DNA from: Pegea sp. RAD2-039
Taxonomy: Eukaryota; Chordata; Thaliacea; Salpida; Salpidae
Length of the DNA stretch: 64,000 nucleotides
Assembly (NCBI GenBank): GCA_034620365.1
Contig: JAQGEQ010000090.1
Coordinates: 713,966 to 777,965 of the forward strand
Reading direction: 5' to 3'
A program made the position numbers and the translations under genes. This document shows positions 50,939 to 64,000 of this stretch, in pieces; the first letter of the stretch is position 1, and the number at the start of each line of letters is the position of its first letter. A model generated the notes under the pieces. The model saw nothing but the letters and a program-made list of their open reading frames with translations, made no database searches and had not been told where the DNA came from.

Positions 50939-53900
50939 ATGAAAAAGAAAACAACCTTATTGCGTCGACCACCTAAACCATCACTAGACAAAGAGGTTTC
51001 ATCAAAATCATTTCTTCCACCGATAAAACCTTCAAAAAGAACTTTATTAACTGCTCTAGGTAAAATATATTATGAAATTTTATATTCATTGTTTTAATTT
51101 CAATTTTTTTAGCTTCTAGTAATGAAACAAAGAAAGTCATCTTAAAAAAAACTGATGATAAAACTAAAGACTTTGATAATAAATCTATAAGACTTGAAAG
51201 ATCTGAAAATTTTAATGATTGCTTTTCTGTAAATTCTTTCAATGGATTACTATGTCAGATCTCAAATAAAATCCCAACTAACACTCCAGAAACAAAATTA
51301 TCTTCAGTAAATGCCCCAGAAATTTCAAATAAAAGTATGTTTTACTTATTTAGTTCACTTTTAAGTCTATTATTAAGCTTCTTGACTTGAAGAACAATAT
51401 ATATTTGTTCAGCTTATATTAAATCATTTTAGAATTTGCAATGAAAAACATATACAATTCAAACTATAATGTAACTGATTTAATAATATTTAATTTCAAT
51501 AAAATTCTAAGTTTACATATTTATTTTCAAAATAACATTAATCTATAAGCTTTTAAGTTTGTTTTAATTAAATATTTTTTAGGTTTAAATCAAAATGCTC
51601 CACATAAGTATTCACCAAAGCCCTATAAGCCAAGAGGTCCTGATGTATTTCCTAGGCATGTACCAAAACAACTAGAAGAACTACAAAAAGGAGTTATGCT
51701 AAGAAAATGGAATGAATTGGTGTTGTATCCAAATTTTAGGTTTTTCTTTTTATTATATTCAAGTAGAATGTTTTAAGGATATTTTAAAAACTTTGTAAAC
51801 TATTTTTCAGATCCAGTGATGTTGCTTTTCATAAGATACCCTTTTCATCAACAGCTCTTGTGTTCGTAATAAATTTTTTAACTTTTTTGATGCTAGTGAT
51901 AAATAATAAATAGTTTTATTTCTATTTCTTTGCACCTGAATTGGAGCTAATCAATTGATAGATCAGATATTTTTGAAGGACTTTTTTTTAATCTTTTTTA
52001 AACAAGCATCTTTATTTAAATCTTTAATCTTATGTAAGCTGCCTTATTTATAGAAAAAGTCGGATTTCAAAATCAGCTGAAGGATTTTATTCATCAAAAC
52101 ATCTTGTAGATCTCAGATCAATTGATCATAATAATATACAAGACTTTGAAAAGAATGATTATGATCCAAATGAGCTTTTAGATGCTATATGTGACTGGAA
52201 TCCTGTCATCAGCTTCGATAACTTTGTTGGTTCTCGTAAGAGACCGCTAATAATTAGCAAAAGATCTTCACGAAAGAAGAACTCGTTGACTATTTCTCTA
52301 CCTTCGATATACGGTCGAATGTCTGCTCCTACAATCAGTCAACATTCTGTATTTGTCGGATTGGATCCTGATCAAGAAGATCTGATGGATTCTAATCACA
52401 GCTTACTTCATCACGAAGAGTTAGAAGAAGTAGAGAATCGAAAAGAAATTGAAGAAAGTTATTTAGAAGATGATAGAAAGTTTGGATATCAAACTAACCT
52501 CATAGACATCAATGAAAAATTAAATGAAACTTTGAAGTCTATAGGACTTTCTGGAAGTTTAAGAGATCTTACACAAAGACATACAATCCATCAAAGACAA
52601 TTAGAAAAGAAAAAAATAGATGCTTACGAAGGCCGGAGCTTAAAAGGAAGAGATAGCCGATCTTATGACAGAAGAGAATCTTCAGTTGATGACAACATAA
52701 GAGATAAAACTTCAGCAGCTGTTCTACATATCGATTTTTCTCAACTTAAAAAATTACCAAATCGCACACCGAAGCACATTGCATTACTCAGTAAATGTTT
52801 AAATAGTTTCTAAAATATTTGATAATTTTTAATTGTTTTCTATAAAATATTTAAACAAGATCACATTTATTTTGTTTTAATTTTCTAGTGTGGAAAGATG
52901 AATTTAAACGTCTATTAACAGAAAACAAAATTATGAGTTTCAATGAAATGTTAGAAAACAAACGATTGCAAGTTTTTTTAAGTCACACTTCCCAGTTTGC
53001 AAGTTCGTTCTACAATTCTATTTATCAAATACTATTACTTGGGTTTTCATTTAAGTTGATTTAAAATTGTTAGCTTGTTGGAATCATGTCTTGATCAGTA
53101 TTTAATTCCAGAACAACAAGATTTAACTGCTGGTGAATGCTTGAAGATTGTTAAAGATACAACCGAAGAGTACTTCCGTGGACTTGAAAATATCACTCAA
53201 CAACCAGAAGATATGACTTTTCTGGGCGGGGAACATAACAATTTGAGTTTAGCTCAGATGGCAGTTCTTTCTTCATTAGTTATTGGAGGTCAAAGTTTAA
53301 ATTTAAAGGTATGAAGTTTTATCTTTTCTTTTCTTCTTCTTTATAATTGTTTTTCATCAGGCTTATTTTATATCAAGTTTACCAGATGTTAAACAATTAC
53401 AAAGTACTTTGGTTTATATAAATATTTCTTTCAATAATTTTGAGTTTTTACCGGAAGAAGTTTTTACTTTCGATAAATTACAGTTTATCAAATCTCGTGA
53501 TAACCCATTAAGAAGTATATCATCAGATATATATAAGTAAGTATTCGTGAGTTCATACTTTCATAAAATAAAAACAATTTCACAGAAAATTTAAAGCTAA
53601 TAGCTAAAACCAGGGTATTACCGAACGAATTATTTGTTTATATGATAAGTTTTGTTGACTTATTCTGTTAATTGAAGATTATCTACAAGCAGAGGTTCAT
53701 TTAGAGATTTTAAGTCTTTATACTTCATAATAAACTCAAATTTATCTTCAGTTTTCTCCACACTACTCGACTAAATCATATTATTTGAAAATTAGATTAA
53801 TTTTAGTGTTTTTTTGTAGATTACGAAACCTGCGAAGCATTGAAGTATCGTTTTGTTGCCTCACAAGTTTACCTTCTGAGATATTTTCGTTAGAAAACTT

Positions 53901-54523
53901 AGAATTTCTTGATATCTCTTATAATTGTTTTACAAATCTCAATCCAGATATTATCAAGTTGAAATCTTTAAGGTAAACAAACAAGTCATGAAAATATTTA
54001 ATCACTTATATTTGTCGAAACGTCATCAGATACTTGAACCTTGAAGGTAATCAAATCACAGCTCTACCTTGCACTATGCTACATATGAAGTTACATCGTA
54101 TTAGAACCAAAAATAATTTTATGCATCCGGCGTTTTGGAGGGATAGTTTAAAAATTTCACCTCAAACTCTTTTAGAGATTTGTCTTAGTTTTGTTGAGCA
54201 TAACTCTTCAAAATATCAGTGGAATTTACAAAAAGACATCATAGATATTCTCTCAAAGTAAACTAATTCAAATTAGTTTTATAAATACTTTAAAATCAAT
54301 TTTTAATTAGAATAAGAAGAACTTTTTGTTTAATTCTGCTGTAAACTACTCACAACTGTTTTGTTTTAGTTGCAGCACATGTACATGTTGTGGCAAGACA
54401 CTATTTGGAAAAGGACTTAGTGTTTTAAGACCAGCATCCAGTATTTGGGGACTAAAAAATGTCCCTTTTACGTTTCAAAGTTGCTCTCTAAGTTGTTATA
54501 AAAACTTTTCTCAAAGCTCTTAG
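50939..54523 (+). CDS. Leucine-rich-repeat protein, LRRC63-like
   Basis: Eleven exons by my model (50939-51059, 51113-51334, 51583-51739, 51811-51861, 52054-52790, 52889-52994, 53074-53308, 53361-53536, 53820-53972, 54030-54257, 54370-54523) join in frame to 779 aa. The 51861 donor is weak, so the exon 4/5 joint is the least certain. The N-terminus is basic and proline-rich (TLLRRPPKPS). A charged, probably disordered region follows, then about four LRRs with LxxLxLxxN-like pattern (LRNLRSIEVSFCCLTSLPSE, LEFLDISYN, YLNLEGNQITALP). The C-terminus has a cysteine cluster (CSTCTCCGK...CSLSC) that could bind zinc. The arrangement recalls LRRC63, from memory only; the function of that family is not known to me. 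A 6-codon uORF precedes the ATG. Confidence 0.65.
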
Positions 54524-56449
54524 TGACAATTATCCAAACCTTTTTTCTATTTAAAAGGAGTTTTTATTACAAAAAATTATAAAATAGAAATTATTGTTGG
54601 TTTTGAAAACTGTTTTTACTTAGCATCAAAAATATTTGAAAAATTAACTTTCAGTGAAAGAAAAATTACCTTAGCTGTAAAAATTTCTTTTTAAAAATAA
54701 AAATAAATCGATTTTATAAATTTGTTAATTTAAACATTTTCAAAATTCCCCTGTTTTTATAAATATTTATAAATTTGAATAAGTATTTATAGAATATCAG
54801 ATAATATAATAAGATTTTGTTTTAGTAGTTTACAAAGTTTCGATTTATTTGAGTATTTTTCTGAAAGAAATAAGAATTGTTTTTAAGTTGCAGATTTCTT
54901 TAGTTGAAAGTTCTTCTTTTATAAAATGATTATAAATTTTGTAAATCTTTCTACACTTTTAGTTTTAATATTTTTACTAAAATAGAATTGAAAAATAAAA
55001 TCTGTAGTTTTTGTTAATTTAGTTTTAGACAATTATTCGCCAGTAATTTCTAACAAATAATATCTCAATATAGAAAGTTGTTTTATTCCTTTATATAGTC
55101 TGAAAGTAGACTACTAAAATGGCGTTAAATCAAAAGATGCGTCTTAGAAAATACAAAATATATCTTAGAGTTTAAACTTTGATATTTTAATAATTTCATT
55201 AAAAAGTAATTTTCATTCAAATAAAATTTATAAAATATTTTATTAAAGATGAAAAACAATTCATCTGACTCAAGCTAACTGAAAATGAATTTTTAATGAG
55301 TTTTCAAAAGTTCGTCGGTTTTATAATTTACAAGAATTTGTTTAATTTATATTCAAGAAGTTTTTTGTTACAATAATGATGATAATTAACATTTAAACTC
55401 ATCAAGCTAATAATTAGTTTCTAATTTGCTTCAATTAGTCAGTTCTTTCTTTTGAGATATGTTTCATTTGTGTCAACTTTCTGTATTTTTCTTAAGCAAT
55501 TTTTTAACACAAGCAGATACTTTGATTTGTAGTTTATATTTATTTATTTTTATGTTAAAAACTAAACGCTGAAAGTTTTTAGAGTTCCTCCTTTTCTTTA
55601 AAATTGGTTTTTCTTCTCTATCTTTTATAAAATAAATGACATTAATAAAAAATTTCCAGATAAAAATTTAAAAAAACTTTAAGTTAAAAATAGCTAGAAA
55701 CTTTATCTAAAAATAATTTAACAACCGAAATTAATAATATTAACTTTTTAGCCGTCAAAATATTAAATATAGAAAATTTAAACACTAAATAATTTAATAC
55801 AAAATGATAAAAATAATTTGAATAATGAACCAAAAGTGTCACGTGATACTATAACGCGATAATAAAATCATGATGACGTCATCAGTCAATTTTTATTCGT
55901 TGCAAAATTTTGGTTTTTAAATATTAATTAAGTTTAGAATTTTGAAATGAGAATATTTATGTTTATATGTACTTCCCTTAAAATAATTTTTGTTTAAAGC
56001 AATAGAAATATTTTATTAAAATATTTTCAATTTTTTTAATAAGAAAAATAAATTGTAGAAAATCAAATGAAACGATTTTTAGATAAAGACGAAGAAAAAC
56101 TGTTTCAAATCTTTTCATTCATATGATTGTAGCGTAGTAAACCACTTTATAAAAACATCACATTGAATTATTAGCACCAGTTTTTGTTTGTTTACTTTAT
56201 TTATATTAAATCATTAATTTAAAATCAGACAAAAGTTTAAAAGTTAGTAATGATAACTGATCTTTTCGAATATATCACAATTCCTAAATTTACGCAAGCG
56301 GTCTTTGAAAATTTTATTCTTAAAATAAGTCAAAGTAATTACTTCATAAACCAAAATTTAACTTAAAAAAAGAAAATGAAATATTTAGAATTAAAAATAT
56401 AAATAAATAAAATATTCTAAAACTTTAGCTTGTTCAGTTATCAATTAAA
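54524..56449. other. AT-rich intergenic region
   Basis: Between the LRR gene and the tetraspan gene. No supported exon. One TGACGTCA lies at 55874-55881. Confidence 0.5.
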
Positions 56450-57038
56450 ATGATTTTATCAACTGCAACTTCGGTTTTTGGTTTATTGTTAATTGTTGGA
56501 GCGTTTGTAAGTCCTTTGTGGCTTGTAATTAAAATGGATGTATCTTTTATGGAGCCACGTTTGATTCTTTGCAACTTTTACAAATGTTACGATACAACAG
56601 CCAAAACCACTTTAAGTAAAAACCCTCAAAATATTAGATCTGTTTTTTATTCGACTTTTTTTTCAGGCCTTACATTAAACGGTGGAAACTTACCGACTTA
56701 TCTTCTTATATCTACTGTTGCTGTAGTCATAACTGGACTTATATCTCAGCTGTTTTTGATCAAGAAATTGAAAATTGGAGTTGTAATTGGTTGTCTGTTT
56801 AACATGGCATCTTGTAAGTTTTCATACAAACTTTTTTTTTATGTTTTTGAACCTCGAATCACTGAATTAATGTTTTTTAGGTGCTGTTTGGCTTTGGCTT
56901 GGGTTTAGTTTTTATACTCAAAGTCTAAATAGTGAAAAACTTATGAAGGGGACTGTATATTCAGTTTGGATTGGATTAGCTTCAGTCTTGTGTTATTTAC
57001 TTTCACATATATCCGCTTTAAGTGCTAAAGTTCAATAA
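56450..57038 (+). CDS. Four-transmembrane claudin/PMP22-like protein
   Basis: Two exons (56450-56813 and 56881-57038) encode 173 aa. Transmembrane segments are predicted at about 5-27, 82-101, 107-131 and 146-166, with a larger first extracellular loop. That loop has a Trp close to TM1 (SPLWLVI) and two cysteines (CNFYKC), which recalls the W...C...C arrangement of claudin, PMP22 and LHFPL proteins, but the exact family is not clear to me. The stop codon is embedded in AATAAA (57034-57039). The gene converges on the TRP gene, with 351 bp between stops. AG acceptors at 56427-56428 and 56436-56437 precede the ATG. Confidence 0.65.
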
Positions 57039-57389
57039 AAACCTTTTTTCATTTAAAAAATTTCTTCTTTTTATAATGCATCGTATATTTAAGTGTTTCC
57101 AAAGATTTTTCGCAAATATATTTGAACTATGAGTAAACTTCAATATTTGATTTTTAGTGAGCCACAACCACATGAATTGATATTTAACCCTGAGATTAAA
57201 ACCTTCAACTGAATTCTTTTCTAATTTTTCACGAAATTCAGTTTTCAAAAATAAAAGCATTTTTCTGAATTCAAAATATTCTATTTAATCTGAAAAGTGT
57301 TTCCGAATAAAAACTTCACAGTGATTACACAAAGAAAAAGATTAAATTCAGGAAAATAGGATAAGAAGCATGATGGTTATAAGATTCAA

Positions 57390-60300
57390 TCAGGCTTGTG
57401 CTTCTTCATCTGATAGATTGATTCGAATCTCAGCCATTCTCAGCTGTGGAAAGACTTTCAACTTGACCTCCTCATCATCATCAACAGCTCCAGGTATATG
57501 TTCGAGATTCACTCTGAAGAAAACACTTGATTCATCGAATCAAGTAGCTGCTGATACTTACTCTTGTTGAGATCTTCTGTATGATGATTCGTACATAGAC
57601 GGCGACTTTAATGGTCGTCTACAAAAAAGCCCGAAGTTGAAACTATTTGATGAAAGTTAGATACTGACGTCATCAGAATAGTTTTATTGATTTCATTGAC
57701 TGATGAAGTCTGATTATGAATGATCTGATGTAGGAGTTGTCTAATCTCTTTCATCTCACGTTTGATCATCTTTAACTCGCTTCCTGGTAACTTCTCTCTT
57801 CTTCTTTCTGATCCTTTAACTTCCTGAAATTGATTAAAATGATCAGATGAGGATATTTGAGTTGATAGTTTGAATTGGAATTGATTAGCAACAAACCGGA
57901 ACTTGAGGTGGAAGACCTCTGTTTTCATCTTCTAATAAAACAGTTTGTGACTGAAGCAGAAAATTAATTTGAATTAAAAATTAATCTTTTATCATTTTTT
58001 TTTTTAGTAAAGACTCAAAACCTCATCGTTGAGTCTTTCCACTAATAAATCCAACTGATCTTTTATCTGAAAAGTGACTTTTTTTAGATTCTCATCTCCA
58101 GGAGTTGTAAGATCATCATCATAACTCATTTCTTCAGGATTACAGAACCTCAGTAAGTGTCTAAGATGGAAGATTTGAAATAAATGAAGAAAGTCAGGAA
58201 GACTAACTCATAAAATCGAGATTTCCGGTCAGCTGATTGAAAACTGAGAAGCAAAGATGCTTGCTGCATCACTGCGTTAGCGCGCGCGTTGTCATAAACC
58301 CTACACAAAGACATCATTTGTATCAGAAGATCAGATGCAGAGATCTACCTCTGAAATGTGTCCGAAAGAAGAGCAATGAACAAATTAAGACACAAAACAG
58401 CTGACAGGAAAGTAAATGTGACGATAAGGAAGTAGCTCATCACTACGTCATAACTCGTCATCGCGTCATATTCGTAATCGTCCACAAGAGTGAGACGATA
58501 AAGTGATATAATCAACTTGTCCACTTGTGAAAGACTCGGGACAGCCGCGATTCCGCCTGAAACGCATGAGTGAACATGATACGTCTGATACGCATGAATG
58601 AACATCAAACCAAAAGTCATCCAGAAGACGATTGAATATGGAATGAAGAACTCGAGATAGAGATAAAGAAATCGAAGGATATCGCTTCCAAGTTTAGTTA
58701 GCATGACGATAAAAGGACCCAGCTGACTGTAAACAACTGATTAGTTGTTAGTTGGTTGCGATGACAACTAACCGGAAAGCGCGCGCGTATTTCATCAAGC
58801 GCAGCCACATACAAATAATTGTGATCGCGAATATTCGATTGTTCCAAACTGTTAGACTTTGATTATTTACATAACTATCTTCTCGGTCGCATGAGTAAGT
58901 ATCGGCGGGAGTTTCGCAACCCAAAGTCGGGGAACAACAAATTGGAACCCGAAAAGGTCGCGCAGCATCAATAACATGTGTGATCTGTTCTTAAAGATCT
59001 AATTAAGTTTAATGAAGTTGTGATGAGCTGAATAATTTACAAGAACAAGAAAAGAGAGAGAATAAACGATCCAATCGAAATAATTCCACATATCCTGGAA
59101 GTAAGAAGACACAGAGTTCTCAATCAAGTCAATCTCATCTTTTAAGTAATCAGATTCCTACAAAAAAGATGAATAAAAAGATGTAGCGTCAGTTTATCCG
59201 CTTACATCCGGCCATTTTGGATGACACAGTTTAAAATCTCTTTTGATCTCACTGATCCTCCAGCTCTTCCACTCTTTAAACTTCTTCCGGGACTTCATGA
59301 TCTCTCGGACCTCATCAACGATGAAGTAGAGAGTGAAGATGAACCCAACAACAAGAAAAACCAGTTTCGCTAAATCCTAATCAGATATCAAAAAGAAGTT
59401 GTTGATAGAAGTCGACCAGGGGCACCTGTGGGAAGTTGTACACTGGTCGCAAGTACCAGGGACTAATCACTGCAAACGTTGTCCAGATCAGGACATACAG
59501 GATGTTGATCAATAAGTTGATCCAAGCAACTTTTCTATTAGAAAAGATTTTAGAACTTTTATTCGAATCTCAGCTGATTTTTAAAACCTCCCAAATGAGT
59601 CCCACTTTACATCAATTAATCGGATTATAACTGGATGTAGGATCAAATCTAATTGTCTGTATAAAACGATTGCTTCCAGCTGGAATAGAAGCAGAAATTG
59701 GAAGATGTTGGGAAGTTTAGGAGGTTTATCACCGGGGTTTTAGCTAGAGATGAATTTCTATTTTTATCTTCATTTTTTTCATCTAACATTGAACATTCGA
59801 TTTCAAAAAGTTGGAAAAATTGTTTTCTATTTCTTCTATCTTTTCGATGAAACTTATCCAACGCGATATTAGCCTGAAATACTTCAATGTTTATCGATTA
59901 AAACTTCAGTTGTCATGGTAACAAACCACTGGCGCCATTTTTATAATCATATGAGTGATACATTTGTAACCAGCTTGATCAACAACTGACACCTGGGCAC
60001 CTCGCTCCACTAGCTCGCGAGCTGTCTCACTACGATCTAACTCTGCAGCTAGAAACAAAGGCGTTCGATTCTTGTAGTCACGTGACTCTGTATCTGCTCC
60101 TGATTCTAACAGCATTATTAAAGACTCGACTGCATCATTGCTAGCAGCGTAATGTAGAGGGGTTTGCCCTCCTTTAGCACGTGCTTCGTAGTCAGCTGTT
60201 TCAAAGAATTGAATCAAATAAGTTTTAAAGATTTGTGTCTACCTCCATTTTCTATGAGGATTTGAACCATCTCTTTGTAGTCAGTTGCTGCTGCGATGTG

Positions 60301-61197
60301 TAAAGGTGTTCTTCCAAAGCTGAAAAGACCAATAAAATCGTAAATTTGAATAAATATAATTCCTGAATATTTATAAAATATTTAATAATAAATTTATTCG
60401 TTTTATTTTTATTATTCATTTATAAAAATCACTCACTTATCGATAGCGTTTATATTAGCTTTACGCTTCAATAAAAACAATGAGACATCAGGATGCCACT
60501 CCCTAGCCGCCTACAAATATCATGATTCAGAAGACACAAGATTAACAGAAGATCTACCTCATGTAGTATGGTTTGACCATATTTATCAGTGAAATTTATA
60601 TCAGCTCCAAGGTCAAGTTGATGTTGAATGAAGTCTAAATCCACCTGATTTATAGATGGATAGTTATTATGAAAAAAGAGTCTGTAACTACCTCATCATC
60701 TTCACTACAGTTTTTATCTAAATTGATGAAGTGACGAATAAGAGATTGACTTCTTCTCTCTGTTTTTACTTCAACGCCACTTACATCAAGATCTAGAACT
60801 GTTGATCTTGGCTTTAAAGCTGATAAATACATCAGTTTAACAGATCATCAAATTGAAGATTTGAATGGATAACCTGATGTTAAATTATTTATATTTTTTT
60901 TTCGTCGTTTTCTTGATAATTCTTTTAATCTTGAAATAGCTGCTTGTGCCTGGCTAATTACTTTCATCGGATTAACAACCTAGAATTTAATTAACAAATA
61001 AACTTGGATAGAAATTAAGGTTATGACATGATTTACCTCATTTTCAATTTCAGCTAAATATTCTGAATTAAAAACTTCATTTTCGGAGCCTTTTAAAAGA
61101 CCTTCAAATAAATTGAAATTTAGATTCAAAGAAAATATTTAAAAATTAGAAATATAAACTTACTTTTTCGTCTCACTAAATTTTTTCGTTTACTCAT
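57390..61197 (-). CDS. Ankyrin-repeat TRP cation channel
   Basis: About 20 small exons on the minus strand, from the ATG at 61197 (first exon 61164-61197) to a stop at 57390. The N-terminal basic segment (SRLKELSRKRRKKN) is followed by about five ankyrin repeats: GADINFTDKYGQTILHEAA, INAIDKFGRTPLHIAAATD, YEARAKGGQTPLHYAASND, DTESRDYKNRTPLFLAAE and a degenerate last one. A linker DKFHRKDRRNRKQFFQL follows, then six TM segments (S1 near 59500, S5 near 58670). The pore is LYRLTLVDDYEYD and S6 is LCLNLFIALLSDTFQRVYDN. The C-terminus is charged and partly coiled (ERRREKLPGSELKMIKREMK), ending SDEEAQA. Five ankyrins are far fewer than TRPA1 or TRPN. I cannot assign the subfamily. Exact inner exon limits were not all fixed. 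No acceptor is seen near the ATG. Confidence 0.85.
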
Positions 61198-61885
61198 TAT
61201 ACGTTTAAAATAAAAAAAAAGTAAATTATAACAAACTTATAACTGATTAATTATATTAAATATATTTTTATTAGCTGTAAACAAGTGGAATAAATCTAGA
61301 AAAAGATAAAAAACCAAAAAATATTTCAGATTTCATTCATTTAACTTTACTTAAAAAAATCCGAAAACTATTTTTAAAATTCTTTCACTCGAAAAATTAT
61401 AATTTTATTTTTGATTTTATTCAACAAATATCAGAAATAAGAAAATTCCTCGAACTTATAGCGAACACATCAAGAACATTTCTGTAGAAAGTAAAATATT
61501 CGATATATTAAAAAGTTTATCGTATTTAATATTTCATAAAACGAACAATACAAAGAAATAGAATAAATAGAAATCATAAACAAACTAAATGAAGTAGTTG
61601 TTATGGTTACAAAGTTTTCGATGTATTTGCAAATTCGCCTTTTCAAAGCAAAAAAAATCTTTTTTAAAAAGAATTTTTGTAAATTTAATGGAAAATATTA
61701 CAAATTGATTCATATATATTCAATTTCTTGATAATATCTGTATTCACTGTCAACTGAAACACTATAAATTGCTACACAGAACTTTCACATTTGCAAAGCT
61801 AATTTAAATAGTAGAGAAGTGCTCGCGTTGTTCTTAAAGATTTTTAATGATATTTCAGCAAAAATTACTTTTAGATTGAAATTTT
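61198..61885. other. TRP gene 5' flank
   Basis: AT-rich spacer between the TRP start codon and the satellite array. I see no TATA-like element that stands out and no other gene. Confidence 0.5.
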
Positions 61886-64000
61886 AATTACATTTTTACT
61901 GTTGTTACTTGATGTTGATTACATTTTTACTGTTGTTACTTGATGTTGTTTACATTTTTACTGTTGTTACTTGATGTTGATTACATTTTTACTGTTGTTA
62001 TTTGATGTTGTTTACATTTTTACTGTTGTTACTTGATGTTGTTTACATTTTTACTGTTGTTACTTGATGTTACATTTTTACTGTTGTTACTTGATGTTGA
62101 TTACATTTTTACTGTTGTTACTTGATGTTGTTACATTTTTACTGTTGTTACTTGATGTTGTTTACATTTTTACTGTTGTTATTTGATGTTGATTACATTT
62201 TTACTGTTGTTACTTGATGTTGATTACATTTTTACTGTTGTTACTTGATGTTGATTACATTTTTACTGTTGTTACTTGATGTTGTTTACATTTTTACTGT
62301 TGTTACTTGATGTTGATTACATTTTTACTGTTGTTACTTGATGTTGATTACATTTTTACTGTTGTTACTTGATGTTGTTTACATTTTTACTGTTGTTACT
62401 TGATGTTGATTACATTTTTACTGTTGTTACTTGATGTTGATTACATTTTTACTGTTGTTACTTGATGTTGTTTACATTTTTACTGTTGTTACTTGATGTT
62501 GATTACATTTTTACTGTTGTTACTTGATGTTGATTACATTTTTACTGTTGTTACTTGATATTGATTACATTTTTACTATTGTTACTTGATGTTGATTACA
62601 TTTTTACTGTTGTTACTTGATGTTGATTACATTTTTACTGTTGTTACTTGATGTTGTTTACATTTTTACTGTTGTTATTTGATGTTGATTACATTTTTAC
62701 TGTTGTTACTTGATGTTGATTACATTTTTACTGCTGTTACTTGATGTTGATTACATTTTTACTGTTGTTACTTGATGTTGTTTACATTTTTACTGTTGTT
62801 ACTTGATGTTGTTTACATTTTTACTGTTGTTACTGGATGTTGATTACATTTTTACTGTTGTTACTTGATGTTGATTACATTTTTACTGTTGTTACTTGAT
62901 GTTGATTACATTTTTACTGTTGTTACTTGATGTTGATTACATTTTTACTGTTGTTACTTGATGTTGATTACATTTTTACCGTTGTTACTTGATGTTGATT
63001 ACATTTTTACTGTTGTTACTTGATGTTGTTTACATTTTTACTGTTGTTACTTGATGTTGCTTACATTTTTACTGTTGTTACTTGATGTTGTTTACATTTT
63101 TACTGTTGTTACTTGATGTTGTTTACATTTTTACTGTTGTTACTTGATGTTGTTTACATTTTTACTGTTGTTACTTGATGTTGTTTACATTTTTACTGTT
63201 GTTATTTGATGTTGATTACATTTTTACTGTTGTTACTTGATGTTGGTTACATTTTTACTGTTGTTACTTGATGTTGATTACATTTTTACTGTTGTTACTT
63301 GATGTTGTTTACATTTTTACTGTTGTTATTTGATGTTGTTTACATTTTTACTGTTGTTACTTGATGTTGTTTACATTTTTACTGTTGTTACTTGATGTTG
63401 TTTACATTTTTACTGTTGTTACTTGATGGTGTTTACATTTTTACTGTTGTTACTTGATGTTGTTTACATTTTTACTGTTGTTATTTGATGTTGATTACAT
63501 TTTTACTGTTGTTATTTGATGTTGATTACAATTTTACTGTTGTTACTTGATGTTATTTACATTTTTACTGTTGTTACTTGATGTTGTTTACATTTTTACT
63601 GTTGTTATTTGATGTTGATTACATTTTTACTGTTTTTATTTGATGTTGTTTACATTTTTACTGTTGTTACTTGATGTTGATTACATTTTTACTGTTGTTA
63701 CTTGATGTTGTTTACATTTTTACTGTTGTTACTTGATGTTGATTACATTTTTACTGCTGTTACTTGATGTTGATTACATTTTTACTGTTGTTACTTGATG
63801 TTGTTTACATTTTTACTGTTGTTACTTGATGTTGTTTACATTTTTACTGCTGTTATTTGATGTTGATTACATTTTTACTGCTGTTACTTGATGTTGATTA
63901 CATTTTTACTGTTGTTACTTGATGTTGTTTACATTTTTACTGTTGTTACTTGATGTTGTTTACATTTTTACTGTTGTTACTTGATGTTGATTACATTTTT
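61886..64000 (+). repeat. 31-bp satellite array, runs off the window
   Basis: About 68 head-to-tail units containing TTACATTTTTACTGTTGTTA followed by CTTGATGTTG(A/T). The main variants are a GATT/GTTT switch at one site and ACTT/ATTT at another; two units near 62070 and 62130 are shortened. No open frame is maintained. The right end is not reached, so the full size is unknown. Confidence 0.97.

Noticed and set aside
61886-64000. CRISPR-like array or telomeric repeat
   Set aside because: Units are directly adjacent with no unique spacers, are 31 bp and differ from known telomere repeats. The host is clearly eukaryotic. It is a satellite.

Overview
The window is animal (metazoan) nuclear DNA. 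It is very AT-rich (roughly 30% GC by eye). Its genes are split by many GT-AG introns of only about 45-90 bp, and it carries animal-only families: a GDF8/11-type TGF-beta ligand, an SPCA calcium pump, an ankyrin TRP channel, the ciliary protein IFT56 and a claudin-like tetraspan. For nine of eleven genes a pyrimidine-rich AG acceptor lies about 14-45 nt upstream of the ATG, with no donor identified. That fits spliced-leader trans-splicing, or short 5'UTR introns. My best guess is a tunicate or another fast-evolving, trans-splicing invertebrate; the sequence alone does not prove this.

Layout. 0.67-22.8 kb: an inverted duplication whose arms (668-3317 and 20801-22772) each carry an intronless SAT-like acetyltransferase-fold gene and a tRNA-Val-derived SINE. 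The 17.5 kb between the arms holds PUM3 (11 coding exons, with a 30-bp minisatellite filling intron 3), a LINE relic, and two tandem intronless C-type-lectin-like membrane proteins, one with a 42-bp coding repeat. 25.9-27.3 kb: glutamine synthetase (minus). 29.4-34.8 kb: a GDF8/11-like gene (minus) between two direct repeats, with SINE copies nearby. 36.8-41.9 kb: an SPCA (ATP2C-type) pump (minus, 21 coding exons) with a 20-bp minisatellite filling one intron. 45.8-48.6 kb: IFT56 (minus, 17 coding exons). 50.9-54.5 kb: a leucine-rich-repeat protein resembling LRRC63 (plus). 56.5-57.0 kb: a four-TM protein (plus), convergent with an ankyrin TRP channel (57.4-61.2 kb, minus). From 61.9 kb to the end: a 31-bp satellite array running out of the window.

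The genes do not form one pathway. The novel-looking material is structural: the inverted SAT pair whose products lack the acetyl-CoA loop and catalytic tyrosine, the lectin pair with a near-identical head but different tails, minisatellites filling introns, a roughly 40-fold excess of the palindrome TGACGTCA, and the acceptor pattern upstream of start codons. Exon models were assembled by hand from splice sites, reading frame and remembered family sequences. No alignment or database search was run.
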